Positions 7,523 to 15,537 of a stretch of 24,839 nt of DNA are shown here, piece by piece. The translations under genes and the position numbers were made by a program. How positions within the stretch are numbered: position 1 is the first letter of the stretch; each line of letters opens with the position of its first letter. Under the pieces are notes generated by a model. That model searched no databases, was not told the DNA's origin, and saw only the letters and a list, made by a program, of their open reading frames with translations. The DNA is from Geobacter sp. (GTDB lineage: Bacteria > Desulfobacterota > Desulfuromonadia > Geobacterales > Geobacteraceae), in assembly GCA_003857395.1 (NCBI GenBank), contig RPRC01000121.1, positions 1-24,839 on the forward strand, in the 5' to 3' direction.

Positions 7523-9475
7523 TTATTCTGGTGTCTTTTCGTTTTCATTTTTTCTGCAACGCTTTTTTTCTAGCTTATTACGATACATCTCCCTGTCGGC
7601 CACTTCCAGCAACTCCTCGACACTACTAGGCTCCGTTACTTCGTATCGTGCCGTGCCGATACTGAATGAAAGCCGGTAAGGTCTGATTCGTTGCAGGTTG
7701 TGCGCGTTCAGATTTTCATATACCCGGGCCCTGACCGCCAGTTCAGTCTCACCTCCCGACTCAAGGATCAAACCAGCAAACTCATCACCACCGAGACGGG
7801 CCAAGATATCCGATGCACGCAACGACGTCTTGAGCACCGTAGCAGCATCAATCAATGACTGATCACCTGCAAGGTGACCATACGTGTCGTTGATATCTTT
7901 CAAATCATCCAGATCCGCATAAAGAAGCGTCATCCCTTGTGCAAGTCGATCGGCTATTTTTATCTGCTGAAGGGCAAGGGTCATGAACCCTCGCCGATTG
8001 TGAAGCCCCGTCAATTCATCCGTTAATGATATCTCTCGCAACTTTTGTTCCGCATGTTTTTTTTCAGTAATATCAAGCAAGTGAACAAGCTGAACCTTTA
8101 CGCCCTTTATGGAAATGATCGTAATGGACAGGTCGGCAATGATAAGTGATCCGTCCTGATGTCGAAAGACCCATTCGCTGAATGCAGTTCCCTCGGCAAA
8201 AGCAAGACGTACAACACCTGCTTCCTTTTCAGTGGAAAGCTCACCATCAGGCTGGTATTCTGGTGAAAAATAAGCCAGACTGCGATGAAGAATATTTCCA
8301 CGGGATGTCCCGCCGAATATCTGTACCGCTGAGTTGTTACAGTCAATAAATCTGCCTGAATCGTCCATGAGAAGAATCGGGTCCGGTGCCGCCTCAAACA
8401 GGAGACGGAATTTCTCCTCACTATCGCGAAGATCGGACTCCGCTTTTTTCAATCCGGAGATGTCATGAATTAAGACCAGGGTACCGGCGTCCCTTCGCCA
8501 CTTTCCCCTGATGGGGGTAACTGTTACCTTCGCGACAAGTCGGCTGCTGTAATGATTAGGCCCTCTTTCTTCCACTAGACCACCACCCGCAATAACTGCC
8601 GCAAGAAGCTCTGGATAATCTGCAAGTACTTGATCACGAAGCTCACCGATCGCTTTTTGATGCGGCATGGCTAGCAGGGAAAATGCAGCGCAATTCAGGT
8701 CAAGGAGACGGCCAGCCTGATTAAATACCAACACACCATCTTTCAGATTTTCAAAAAGGGCACTGCGCACCATAGGTGCCAGGTTAACAAGACGATATCG
8801 AAAAAGACCAAATGCAAAAAAAGGCCCTGACGCTGCAAGTGCAAAGGGAAACGGGTCAATTCCCGAGGGAACCATCCCGGCAAGATATGCAATAAGTGCA
8901 CTACAGGGCAGAAGTGAGCCAAGAAACATAACCACAGCCTGAACTCGGAGAAGACGCTCCGAGAGAAAAACCATACTGAGAAAGAGAGCAGTTCCGGCAA
9001 GAATTGCGAAAAAAGAATACACAATATGGACCAAGTATAATGGCTCTCGATTAAAATCAAATACGGGGAAAGGGCCTGCGGCGGTACCTGGAAAAATTTG
9101 ATTTTGAGAATACAGCGATGTATCGCTAAAAATAATAGCCAAGGTCAAAACAGGTATGACAAACAACATTATCACGAGAAATCGAGGGATTCGAGAAACT
9201 ACTCCGCTGAAATAGAGTGCCATAAGCAGCCAGAAAGCCGGAAGAAAAGCAATCCCGAAGTACTCAAGCCGGAAAGCAAGCAGCATGCAGGGAATTGATT
9301 CACAGGTGAGCTGAACTGCATAACCGGCGCAGTAAAGTGCGACAGATAGCATGAGAGCTGAAAAAACTCTGGCAGCAGGCATCATTTGACGTCGTTTCCA
9401 GCCGAACCGGGCAAGCAGGAACATGCATGTGGATGAAGCCGACAGGAGAAGTATCAGGAGCATTCGTTCTTCCAT
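7523..9475 (-). CDS. Membrane-bound diguanylate cyclase: 7TM sensor, two PAS domains, GGDEF
   Basis: This enzyme makes cyclic di-GMP from two GTP. The first 230 residues hold about seven hydrophobic helices, resembling the HisKA_7TM sensory module. Two PAS domains follow (about 235-345 and 355-475; the second contains FEAAPDPILLMDDSGRFIDC), then a GGDEF domain (about 485-645). The catalytic motif LGGDEF is intact at 562-566. RASD lies five residues before it and matches the RxxD inhibitory I-site, so product inhibition is expected. There is no EAL domain. The start is uncertain: the upstream ATG lacks a Shine-Dalgarno, whereas an in-frame ATG four codons later (9463) has GGAAG 5 nt away. It converges on the hybrid kinase gene with only 8 bp between stop codons. 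Confidence 0.93.
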   Translation of the reverse strand: MEERMLLILLLSASSTCMFLLARFGWKRRQMMPAARVFSALMLSVALYCAGYAVQLTCESIPCMLLAFRLEYFGIAFLPAFWLLMALYFSGVVSRIPRFLVIMLFVIPVLTLAIIFSDTSLYSQNQIFPGTAAGPFPVFDFNREPLYLVHIVYSFFAILAGTALFLSMVFLSERLLRVQAVVMFLGSLLPCSALIAYLAGMVPSGIDPFPFALAASGPFFAFGLFRYRLVNLAPMVRSALFENLKDGVLVFNQAGRLLDLNCAAFSLLAMPHQKAIGELRDQVLADYPELLAAVIAGGGLVEERGPNHYSSRLVAKVTVTPIRGKWRRDAGTLVLIHDISGLKKAESDLRDSEEKFRLLFEAAPDPILLMDDSGRFIDCNNSAVQIFGGTSRGNILHRSLAYFSPEYQPDGELSTEKEAGVVRLAFAEGTAFSEWVFRHQDGSLIIADLSITIISIKGVKVQLVHLLDITEKKHAEQKLREISLTDELTGLHNRRGFMTLALQQIKIADRLAQGMTLLYADLDDLKDINDTYGHLAGDQSLIDAATVLKTSLRASDILARLGGDEFAGLILESGGETELAVRARVYENLNAHNLQRIRPYRLSFSIGTARYEVTEPSSVEELLEVADREMYRNKLEKKRCRKNENEKTPE

Positions 9476-9607
9476 TTGTCATCAAAATTCCGAGGATTGT
9501 AGCATAGTTTCGGAACAGAGCATAATAAAACTCTCAGAGAGACTGGTCACATCTGCATCGCCTCATCGAAACACGCGCATAAATACTTTCCAGAACAAAG
9601 TACATTC

Positions 9608-10525
9608 TCAGTTACTGATTCCTTCCCAGTAGTCATCGACAGCGGACTGGATTTGCCTCAGCAGTTCCTCTTTCCGCTGCGGCAGGAACAGATGGGAAAA
9701 ACGCCCCTGGCATCGCAGGTATTCCTCAACGGGTAACCGATGCCGAGGAATCACCGTATGCGTCACTACCCCCTGCCGGTATTCTTTCAAAGGCCAGACT
9801 CCGGACAGAACCGCCAGTTTCCCAATTTCAATTGTCTCTTTAGGGTCGAACCCCCAACCTGTGGGACAGGGAGCAAAGGCAAGTATCAGCCTTGAACCAT
9901 CCAGGTTTTTCGCTGTCTCCAGTTTTCGAGCGAGATCCAGGGGATCTGAAGGCGAAACCGTTGCGACATAAGCCGGGCGATGGGCCGCCCAGACGGCAAA
10001 AAGGTCCTTTTTCCACCCGTGATGGCCGAACGGTCCCCTGCTGGTGGCTGTCTTGGCGCCAAGCGGCGTGGCTGCAGAAGCCTGCTGGCCCGTATTCCCA
10101 TACCCTTCATTATCGTAACAGATATAGAGGAAATCCAAGCTGCGATCCATTGCTCCCGAGGTAGCCGAAAGCCCGATGCCATAAGCGGAACCATCCCCTG
10201 TCAGCACTACGGCCTCAAGGTCTTCTTCAGCCGGGAGCCGCCCCTTCATGAGCAGGATATCGAGCGCATCCCGAACCCCCTGCGCACCAGCCGGGGCAGA
10301 TGCCATTGCCGTATAGAGCCAGGACCCCCGGAACGGGGTATAGGGGTAGTTTGCCAGGAGTGTCATGCAACCGGCTGCGTTGATGAAAATAGTCTTTTCT
10401 CCGAGAATATCGTAGATCTCCTTTATGGCCGCAAGCCCTCCGCACCCGGCGCACAGGGGCGTTCCCGTAACCAGCAGGTGCCTTGCAGGTAAATCCCCGA
10501 TTTTTTTATATGATTTTCCGGTCAT
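9608..10525 (-). CDS. porB: 2-oxoacid:ferredoxin oxidoreductase beta subunit (PorB-like, TPP-binding)
   Basis: The beta subunit carries thiamine diphosphate and a 4Fe-4S cluster, and decarboxylates the 2-oxoacid while passing electrons towards ferredoxin. It has 305 residues. CAGCGG (Cys25, Cys28), AAGCM (Cys53) and a later Cys in FAPCPTGW are the expected cluster ligands. The TPP/Mg site is LTGDGSAYGIGLS with the downstream YDNEGYGNTGQQ. TPLGAKT matches the PorB loop. Its start overlaps the alpha-subunit stop in ATGA, indicating translational coupling, with GAGGGA 7 nt upstream. Pyruvate is the most likely substrate by overall similarity. Oxoisovalerate or an aryl-glyoxylate cannot be excluded from sequence reading. 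Confidence 0.9.
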   Translation of the reverse strand: MTGKSYKKIGDLPARHLLVTGTPLCAGCGGLAAIKEIYDILGEKTIFINAAGCMTLLANYPYTPFRGSWLYTAMASAPAGAQGVRDALDILLMKGRLPAEEDLEAVVLTGDGSAYGIGLSATSGAMDRSLDFLYICYDNEGYGNTGQQASAATPLGAKTATSRGPFGHHGWKKDLFAVWAAHRPAYVATVSPSDPLDLARKLETAKNLDGSRLILAFAPCPTGWGFDPKETIEIGKLAVLSGVWPLKEYRQGVVTHTVIPRHRLPVEEYLRCQGRFSHLFLPQRKEELLRQIQSAVDDYWEGISN

Positions 10526-11766
10526 GGATTATCCCTCAACTTCCCTCTCGCCCCTGCGATTTCCTGCAATCTCCTTACCTCGGCTAATTCCTCACAGGTA
10601 AGAAGCAAACGTGGCGCCGGCGCATGGCCATCTCTGACCGCCAGGGCCGTCACTTTCGCCATTTCGTAAAACTCTTCCGCAGCGATATCTCGGCCGCCAA
10701 GTCCCCCGATAAAACTGACAAAGATCGGCAGTGTATCGCCCGCCCCATAGAGGGCAGAGGTTATTTCCGCGTAAAGAATCCCCCCCATACCCATCGAAAG
10801 ATTCTGGTCGATAACGGCGACTCCCTTTTTCCCGGCCAGCATGCTCCGTATCCGGTCACGCGGAAAAGGCCGCAACAGAATCGGCCGGACCAGACCGACC
10901 GACATCCCTGCTTCGCGCAGCTGGTCAACGGCAGCCTTGGCCTTGGTGGCAAAGGAGCCCATCATAACGAAAACCAGTTCAGCGTCATCCGCACGATATC
11001 CCTCCACAGCCCGGTATTGTCTACCGGTGACGGCAGCGAATTCGTCAGCGATCTCGTTGTAGGCTGCCAGTCCATTCAGGGCAGCCAAGTGCATTTCGTA
11101 ACGAAAATAGGAATAAAGGGCGCCACCAAGTACCGCCACAGCCTCGCTGAGGGGTACTCCTGCACGAAAGCGGATATTTTCCGCGTCATACCCCGACAGG
11201 AATTGCCGCAGATCCTCCGGATCAGGCAACTCCACTGGTTCCCGAGTAAACGATAGGTAGAAACCATCCAGGTTGACGATTACCGGTAGTCGTACTCTCT
11301 CATGCTCGGCAAGACGGTAGGCAATGAGGATGTTATCGAGCACTTCTTGACAGGTGGCACAGTGAATCTGGAGAAAACCGCTGTCCCTGGCGGCCAGAAT
11401 GTCGTTGTGATCAGGCTCAAGAGTAATGGGAGACGATAGCCCCCGCGAGACGTTGACCATGACAAAGGGTGCTCGCCAGCCTGCTACGGTGTAAAGCATC
11501 TCCATTCCATACAGAAGGCCCTGACTCGAAGTGGCAGTAAAAACTCTTACACCGGTGGCGGCAGCCGCGCCGGCAGCTGTGATCATGGAATGCTCGGATT
11601 CGAGAGTCGTCATCCGGCAGTCCATGTCCCCGCAATCAATCCAGTATGCCAGGGTTTCGATTATCTCCGTCTGGGGCGTAATGGGAAAAGCGGGAACATA
11701 TTCCGCTCCGGCCAGGCGAGCCCCCCAGGCGGCGGCACTATTACCGGTCAACAGTTTACGTTTCAT
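10522..11766 (-). CDS. porA: 2-oxoacid:ferredoxin oxidoreductase alpha subunit (PorA-like)
   Basis: The protein has 414 residues from the chosen ATG. The N-terminal pyrimidine-binding domain has GNSAAAWGARLAGAEYVPAF followed by the hallmark PITPQTEI and the catalytic-site ESEHS. The segment TATSSQGLLYGMEMLYTVAG is also typical, as is LPVIVNLDGF. The C-terminal transketolase-like domain II contains VFVMMGSFATKAKAAVDQLR and VGLVRPILLRPFP. I chose the ATG with GGGAGGA 7 nt upstream; an in-frame upstream ATG (11802) lies further inside the preceding gene. This start overlaps the end of the gamma-delta gene by 11 bp, so the subunits are tightly coupled. Confidence 0.92.
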   Translation of the reverse strand: MKRKLLTGNSAAAWGARLAGAEYVPAFPITPQTEIIETLAYWIDCGDMDCRMTTLESEHSMITAAGAAAATGVRVFTATSSQGLLYGMEMLYTVAGWRAPFVMVNVSRGLSSPITLEPDHNDILAARDSGFLQIHCATCQEVLDNILIAYRLAEHERVRLPVIVNLDGFYLSFTREPVELPDPEDLRQFLSGYDAENIRFRAGVPLSEAVAVLGGALYSYFRYEMHLAALNGLAAYNEIADEFAAVTGRQYRAVEGYRADDAELVFVMMGSFATKAKAAVDQLREAGMSVGLVRPILLRPFPRDRIRSMLAGKKGVAVIDQNLSMGMGGILYAEITSALYGAGDTLPIFVSFIGGLGGRDIAAEEFYEMAKVTALAVRDGHAPAPRLLLTCEELAEVRRLQEIAGARGKLRDNP

Positions 11767-12724
11767 TTCCGCATCCTCCCTGAGTATCTGTCGCTGCGTC
11801 ACCCTCCGGCATAGATTTCATGGCACCAGTCGGACACTGCTCCACACAGAGAAGACAGCCTTTGCAGTGCTCGTAATCGATGCGAGGGTACCCTTCCTGG
11901 TCGAGCAGGATTTCGTTCTCCGGGCAATAGATTGCACACAGGGAGCAGCGTTTACAGAGAGCAGCTTCAAACACCGGGCGCTCCGTCCGCCATAGCCCGG
12001 TCTGCACCTGTTCGCTAGTGCCTGTGGAAAAGACCGCCGGGGCAGAGACTCGCGCTTCTTCAAAGGGAATAGTTACCCACTCCGGCCCCCGGTATCCAAC
12101 CGCGGAAATACTGCAACCGGAAGCAACAATTCCTTCTTGTTGTGCCATCAGATCATAGAGGCGCAGAGCCAAGGCGCAATTCTTTGAAACAATCGTATCA
12201 CCAAGGTGGGAAAGCTCATCCCTGATCGCCATCTCCAGGGAAAAACGGGCAATGACGCCCGTCAGTCGTGCCGCTGCGCCTGCGCAGGCAGCGCCGACAT
12301 AGCGGAGTGCGTGAAGTCCCTCTTCTTTCGACGTTACGGAAAAACTAAAAACCGGGCCGGAAAGTTGCAATCGTGCCTTCAAGCTTTCTTCGTTTTCACT
12401 GCTGTTTATGAGCAGTACAGTATCGGCTGACACTCCATGCAGGACACCGGCAGCAGGGATTACCAGGAGCGTATCGTCAGCCACGATAACCAAATCCGGT
12501 TTATGGATGACCCCCCGCTCTTTGATTGGATAGCGTGAGGCTCGTACGTATGCAAAGATCGGGGCGCCACGTCGTTCGGCTCCGTAGCGGGGAGCATCCT
12601 GTACCTCGAAGCCCTCACGGAAGAACGCCGATCCCAGGATGCGGCTGGCTTTTTTCATCCCCTGGCCACCACGGCCATGAAAGCGGATACGATAGAGCGA
12701 CGAACTACCCTTGTCCCTTTCCAC
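11756..12724 (-). CDS. 2-oxoacid:ferredoxin oxidoreductase, fused gamma-delta subunit (PorG-PorD-like)
   Basis: One 322-residue protein joins two normally separate subunits. The gamma domain (about 1-180) starts YRIRFHGRGGQGMKKASRIL and contains QDAPRYGAERRGAP, both diagnostic of the catalytic gamma chain. The C-terminal part is a delta-type 2x[4Fe-4S] ferredoxin with CKRCSLCAIYCPE and CKGCLLCVEQCPTGA, giving two complete Cys-x2-Cys-x2-Cys-x3-Cys-Pro motifs. About 60 linker residues lie between. I chose GTG as start: it has GGGAGG 7 nt upstream and sits 20 bp after the preceding gene. A longer ATG start (12802) would overlap that gene and add residues unlike the family. The C-terminus carries an extra acidic, Cys-containing tail. 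Confidence 0.9.
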   Translation of the reverse strand: MERDKGSSSLYRIRFHGRGGQGMKKASRILGSAFFREGFEVQDAPRYGAERRGAPIFAYVRASRYPIKERGVIHKPDLVIVADDTLLVIPAAGVLHGVSADTVLLINSSENEESLKARLQLSGPVFSFSVTSKEEGLHALRYVGAACAGAAARLTGVIARFSLEMAIRDELSHLGDTIVSKNCALALRLYDLMAQQEGIVASGCSISAVGYRGPEWVTIPFEEARVSAPAVFSTGTSEQVQTGLWRTERPVFEAALCKRCSLCAIYCPENEILLDQEGYPRIDYEHCKGCLLCVEQCPTGAMKSMPEGDAATDTQGGCGNET

Positions 12725-12744
12725 TGAGCAACCTCCCAGAACGC

Positions 12745-12987
12745 TTATCCCACAATACGCAAAGCAAGATACGGTACCAGGTTGAAGATCAGAATCCCGC
12801 ACTTGAAGAGTGCCATAGCTGCATAGTGAATTGCATTGAACTTTTCAACCGGCATGGCAAACCACTTGCCATGAAAGCGGTAGATCCAATCGTGTGCCGC
12901 GGCAAAAAACAGGAACCAGCACAGAAGGATTCCAAGGTTGATAACCGAACACCAAGCTAATGCGGAGCAAACAATTTCCAAGCTCAT
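12745..12987 (-). CDS. Small membrane protein resembling DUF6868
   Basis: The protein has 80 residues with two hydrophobic helices (VINLGILLCWFLFFAAAHDW and FKCGILIFNLVPYLALRI), separated by a conserved-looking polar stretch YRFHGKWFAMPVEKFNAIHY. This pattern matches the DUF6868 small membrane family as I remember it; its function is not established. I chose the ATG with GGGGAGAGGG directly upstream, six codons inside the longest frame. It is the first gene of the oxidoreductase operon, 20 bp ahead of the gamma-delta gene, so it is probably co-transcribed. Whether it interacts with the enzyme is unknown. Confidence 0.75.
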   Translation of the reverse strand: MSLEIVCSALAWCSVINLGILLCWFLFFAAAHDWIYRFHGKWFAMPVEKFNAIHYAAMALFKCGILIFNLVPYLALRIVG

Positions 12988-13035
12988 AAACCCTCTCCCC
13001 TGCAAAGCTGAATAAATTAGGTGCCTTTCTGTATC

Positions 13036-13063
13036 AGTGTAAACCCATCCTGGCCCTTTTCAA
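13036..13063 (-). promoter_or_regulatory. Candidate promoter of the oxidoreductase operon
   Basis: On the minus strand TTGAAA is followed after 16 bp by TACACT, about 40-50 bp ahead of the small membrane protein gene. Both boxes are four- or five-of-six matches to sigma-70 consensus. Position supports it; nothing else does. Confidence 0.35.
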
Positions 13064-13225
13064 TCTGGATCAGGCGTATTCAACAAATATTCTGGCCGGT
13101 TTTTGAATACGTACGAAGAACACACACATTGCACCCTCGACCAGAGTACCAATCAAGACCGCAAAGATTCTGCAAACTGACATCAGTACCTGCTTTTCAA
13201 AGCCAGTCAGCACGTTTCCGAACAT

Positions 13226-13254
13226 TTGACATTCTTGGCTGAAACCTGTACTGT
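13226..13254 (+). promoter_or_regulatory. Candidate sigma-70 promoter of the cold-shock gene
   Basis: A perfect TTGACA is followed after exactly 17 bp by TACTGT. Transcription would begin near 13261 and leave a leader of about 58 nt before the ATG, a common arrangement for cold-shock genes. Confidence 0.5.
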
Positions 13255-13318
13255 CAAACTCTATTTGCCTGAAAATCCTGCAATGGATTTCAGTACCACC
13301 CCAGGAGTAGAAACGTAC

Positions 13319-13519
13319 ATGGTTCACGGCACCGTAAAATGGTTCAATGACAGCAAATGCTTCGGATTTATTGAGCAGGAAAATGGCGGGGAGGTTTTTG
13401 TCCTTTTCTCCGCAATAGCCGGAGACGGCCTCAAATCATTGATCGAAGGCGACAGGGATAACTTTGAGACCACAAAGGGACCAAAGGGATTGCAGGCTGC
13501 CAACGTAACCAAAATATAA
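13319..13519 (+). CDS. Cold-shock domain protein, variant CspA family
   Basis: This 66-residue single cold-shock domain would bind single-stranded RNA or DNA. It opens [11 protein letters not shown] and ends [13 protein letters not shown], and its length is normal. Several hallmark residues are changed: RNP1 reads KCFGFI instead of KGFGFI, RNP2 reads VFVLF instead of VFVHF, and the strand after EGDR reads DNFET where a hydrophobic residue is usual. The His in RNP2 normally stacks on nucleotides, so binding could be weakened. AGGAG lies 11 nt before the ATG, rather far. A strong terminator follows. It is either a specialised paralogue or a gene in early decay. Confidence 0.85.
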   Translation: MVHGTVKWFNDSKCFGFIEQENGGEVFVLFSAIAGDGLKSLIEGDRDNFETTKGPKGLQAANVTKI

Positions 13520-13538
13520 ATAGAGCATTGTTGCGCTT

Positions 13539-13574
13539 CAGAAAGCCCCGGGGCACCGGGGCTTTCTGCGTTTT
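13539..13574 (+). terminator. Strong intrinsic terminator after the cold-shock gene
   Basis: A 13-bp perfect stem (CAGAAAGCCCCGG / CCGGGGCTTTCTG) with a GGCA loop is followed by a short T-run (CGTTTT). It starts about 20 bp after the stop codon. Confidence 0.85.
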
Positions 13575-13662
13575 GTCACGTCACCCGGTGCGGCCATGGC
13601 CACAGGGGTGCAGAGCTCACGAAGCTTTGCAATTCCCGTCAGTCCACCAGGAGAGTTTTTAC

Positions 13663-13758
13663 ATGAGATATCGCCGGAACACCGCCATGGCCGGCATGAA
13701 ACAAATTATGGAGAATCTGTATGCGAATTACCAAACTTTCTGCGGGAAATATTATTGA
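13663..13758 (+). CDS. Possible 31-codon leader peptide overlapping the next gene
   Basis: The frame encodes 31 residues starting MRYRRNTAMAGMKQIMENLY. Its ATG has CAGGAGAG about 9 nt upstream, a better Shine-Dalgarno than that of the downstream gene. It overlaps the zinc-ribbon gene by 38 bp in another frame, so ribosomes finishing it could reinitiate on that gene. The peptide resembles nothing I recognise. It may instead be chance. Confidence 0.3.
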   Translation: MRYRRNTAMAGMKQIMENLYANYQTFCGKYY

Positions 13759-14161
13759 AGCCAGTTGCACTCGCTGCCGTGCAACACTGAATCATACCAT
13801 CGTTGCCATGGTGGGAGAAAAAGTAGTTCGCGTAGAATGTAACACCTGTCACGGAGTTCATAATTACCGGGGACCAGTAGAAAAGAAAGAGAAGACCAGC
13901 AGTCAAGCGGCACCGAAAAAACCATCCGTTCCCCGTCAGCCGAAAAAAGATCCGGGGATCTCCGAAATGGAGGAGTGGGAAGCTCTCAAACCCACTTTTG
14001 ACCTCACCCAGGCAACACCCTATGACATGGACAGAAAATACCGGGCAAACGAGTTGATAAATCATTCTACTTTCGGACTGGGTATCGTAAAAACCAACAT
14101 CCCTCCGAAAAAGATGGAGGTTCTCTTCGAACTCGGCAAAAAACTTCTCCGATGTCAGTGA
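13721..14161 (+). CDS. Zinc-ribbon protein with C-terminal beta-barrel-like domain, function unknown
   Basis: The protein has 146 residues in three parts. The N-terminus is a four-cysteine ribbon (Cys16-x2-Cys19 and Cys40-x2-Cys43, in ASCTRCRATLNH and VECNTCHGVHNY), likely to bind zinc. A Lys/Pro/Gln-rich linker follows (about 52-85). The C-terminus, NHSTFGLGIVKTNIPPKKME then VLFELGKKLLRC, resembles the small Tudor/SH3-like barrels at the end of UvrD-type helicases (FGxGxV, then VxFxxGxKxL). Such barrels bind nucleic acids or RNA polymerase, so a transcription- or RNA-related role is an inference. The start has GGAGA 6 nt upstream. Related hypothetical proteins occur, to my knowledge, in Geobacter-like bacteria. 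Confidence 0.82.
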   Translation: MRITKLSAGNIIEASCTRCRATLNHTIVAMVGEKVVRVECNTCHGVHNYRGPVEKKEKTSSQAAPKKPSVPRQPKKDPGISEMEEWEALKPTFDLTQATPYDMDRKYRANELINHSTFGLGIVKTNIPPKKMEVLFELGKKLLRCQ

Positions 14162-14221
14162 GTCATCTTGTACCGGGATTCAGCCTCCAAACCGATTTAA
14201 CCATTCAGTCTCATCACGAAT

Positions 14222-14270
14222 AAAAAAGGGACGGACAAGTTATTGTGATAACGAGTCCGTCCCTTCTTAT
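14222..14270 (-). terminator. Bidirectional intrinsic terminator
   Basis: An 11-bp perfect stem (AAGGGACGGAC / GTCCGTCCCTT) encloses a second stem (GTTAT / ATAAC) with a TGTG loop. On the minus strand it is followed by seven consecutive Ts, so it is best suited to ending the S1-domain gene. On the plus strand it would end the zinc-ribbon gene, with a weaker T-rich tail. Confidence 0.8.
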
Positions 14271-14328
14271 TTGCAGACAATGATAACGATTTGACAAGCA
14301 GGCAATCGCATACGACCCGCAACCAAAG

Positions 14329-15537
14329 CTAGCTCTTTTTATTCTTTTTCCGAGCGGTAAGCATATCTCCGAGAGTTCCCATTCCCGTTTGAGAATCCGC
14401 AGCTTTACGGCGGAATTCTTCGAGGGTTGCCGCCTCCTCGCCGGCAGCACGTGCTGCACCGGCAAGGACCAGAGAAAGCCGGCGGTTTTCCCGATCGATG
14501 CCCTCGATCTTCACCTCAACCGTCTCCCCTTCCGAGATAACTTCGCGGGGATGGTTGATCCGTTTCCCGGCGCCGAGCCGTGAAATATGGATCAGACCGT
14601 CCAGCCCGTCAGACAGGGTTACAAAGGCACCGAAGGGCGCCAGACGCGATACGGTCCCGGTTTGAAAAGAACCCTCGGGGAACTTTTGTGCCACCGCTTC
14701 CCACGGATCGGCCAGGGTATCCTTGAGACTCAACGAAATCCGGTCCTTTTCTCGGTCGATAACCTTGATGACCACCTGTATCTGTTGACCAACGCTCAGG
14801 ATATCGCTCACCTCTTTTACTCGGGTCCAGCCGATCTCGGAAATGGGGAGCAGACCTTCAATGCCCCCGATATCGACAAAAGCGCCGAATTTCTGGAGAG
14901 AAGTGACCGTACCAGGAACCGTCGTTCCTTCAACGATAGTCGCCCGAGCCACCTCTTTCAGCCTCTGCTGCTCTTCTTCCAAAAGAACTCGACGTGAGAC
15001 GACAATATTACGGCCTCTTTCGCTATAGTCGGTAATACGGAAAGACAGTTTGGTTCCGACAATCGATTCAGGGTTGTCCATGCGGCGGAGAGACATCTGG
15101 GAATACGGGCAAAAGGCCCGAACCGAGCCGGCAAGCTTCACCTCGAAGCCTCCTTTGATTTCCTTCTCCACCACACCTTCAACCGGAACCCCTGCCTGCC
15201 AGGCTTCTTCCAACTGGGCGCTGCCTGAGCCATTCCCGCCAATCTTTGTCGTGAAGCGCATCTCTCCCTGTCGTGAGGAGAGAAAATGGACAGTGACAGT
15301 ATCTCCCTCTTTCACTGTCACGCCACCGTCAGGATCGGTGAACTCCTTCAAGTCGACAAAACCTTCGCCCTTGTGCCCGGTGTCAATTAATAGCCAATCG
15401 CTACTGACTTTTAGTACCCGCGCCGACACTTTCTGCCCCGGAGTAAGTCGACCGCTCTGGCTGTTAAGGCTCTGCTCGAGCAGATCGGCAAAGCTCTCAT
15501 CTTCTTCGGTAATTTCCAGATCATCGTTATCAGTCAT
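14329..15537 (-). CDS. S1 RNA-binding domain protein with four S1 repeats (ribosomal protein S1-like)
   Basis: The protein has 402 residues: an acidic N-terminus (ITEEDESFADLLEQSLNSQ), four S1/OB-fold repeats and a basic tail ending RKKNKKS. Repeats lie at about 34-103, 118-185, 203-275 and 290-360. The last two carry the classic FGAFVDIG...GLLPISEI and FGAFVTLSDGLDGLIHIS cores. Full bacterial S1 usually has six repeats and about 550-580 residues, so this shorter protein is probably a paralogue rather than the main ribosomal S1, though some lineages use four-repeat S1. AAGGAA lies about 5-6 nt before the ATG. It is a single-gene unit with its own terminator. Confidence 0.9.
   Translation of the reverse strand: MTDNDDLEITEEDESFADLLEQSLNSQSGRLTPGQKVSARVLKVSSDWLLIDTGHKGEGFVDLKEFTDPDGGVTVKEGDTVTVHFLSSRQGEMRFTTKIGGNGSGSAQLEEAWQAGVPVEGVVEKEIKGGFEVKLAGSVRAFCPYSQMSLRRMDNPESIVGTKLSFRITDYSERGRNIVVSRRVLLEEEQQRLKEVARATIVEGTTVPGTVTSLQKFGAFVDIGGIEGLLPISEIGWTRVKEVSDILSVGQQIQVVIKVIDREKDRISLSLKDTLADPWEAVAQKFPEGSFQTGTVSRLAPFGAFVTLSDGLDGLIHISRLGAGKRINHPREVISEGETVEVKIEGIDRENRRLSLVLAGAARAAGEEAATLEEFRRKAADSQTGMGTLGDMLTARKKNKKS

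Larger units (their letters stand above)
12988..13318. other. Intergenic region between two divergent units
   Basis: This stretch separates the leftward oxidoreductase operon from the rightward cold-shock gene. It holds the two candidate promoters listed separately and a leader of about 60 nt before the cold-shock start. A minus-strand frame of about 85 codons crosses it, but it covers both promoters, has no convincing Shine-Dalgarno and matches no family I know. I see no other gene. Confidence 0.5.

Noticed and set aside
13070..13327. An 85-codon minus-strand frame with a hydrophobic stretch, between the oxidoreductase operon and the cold-shock gene
   Set aside because: It covers both candidate promoters, has no convincing ribosome-binding site, and matches no family.
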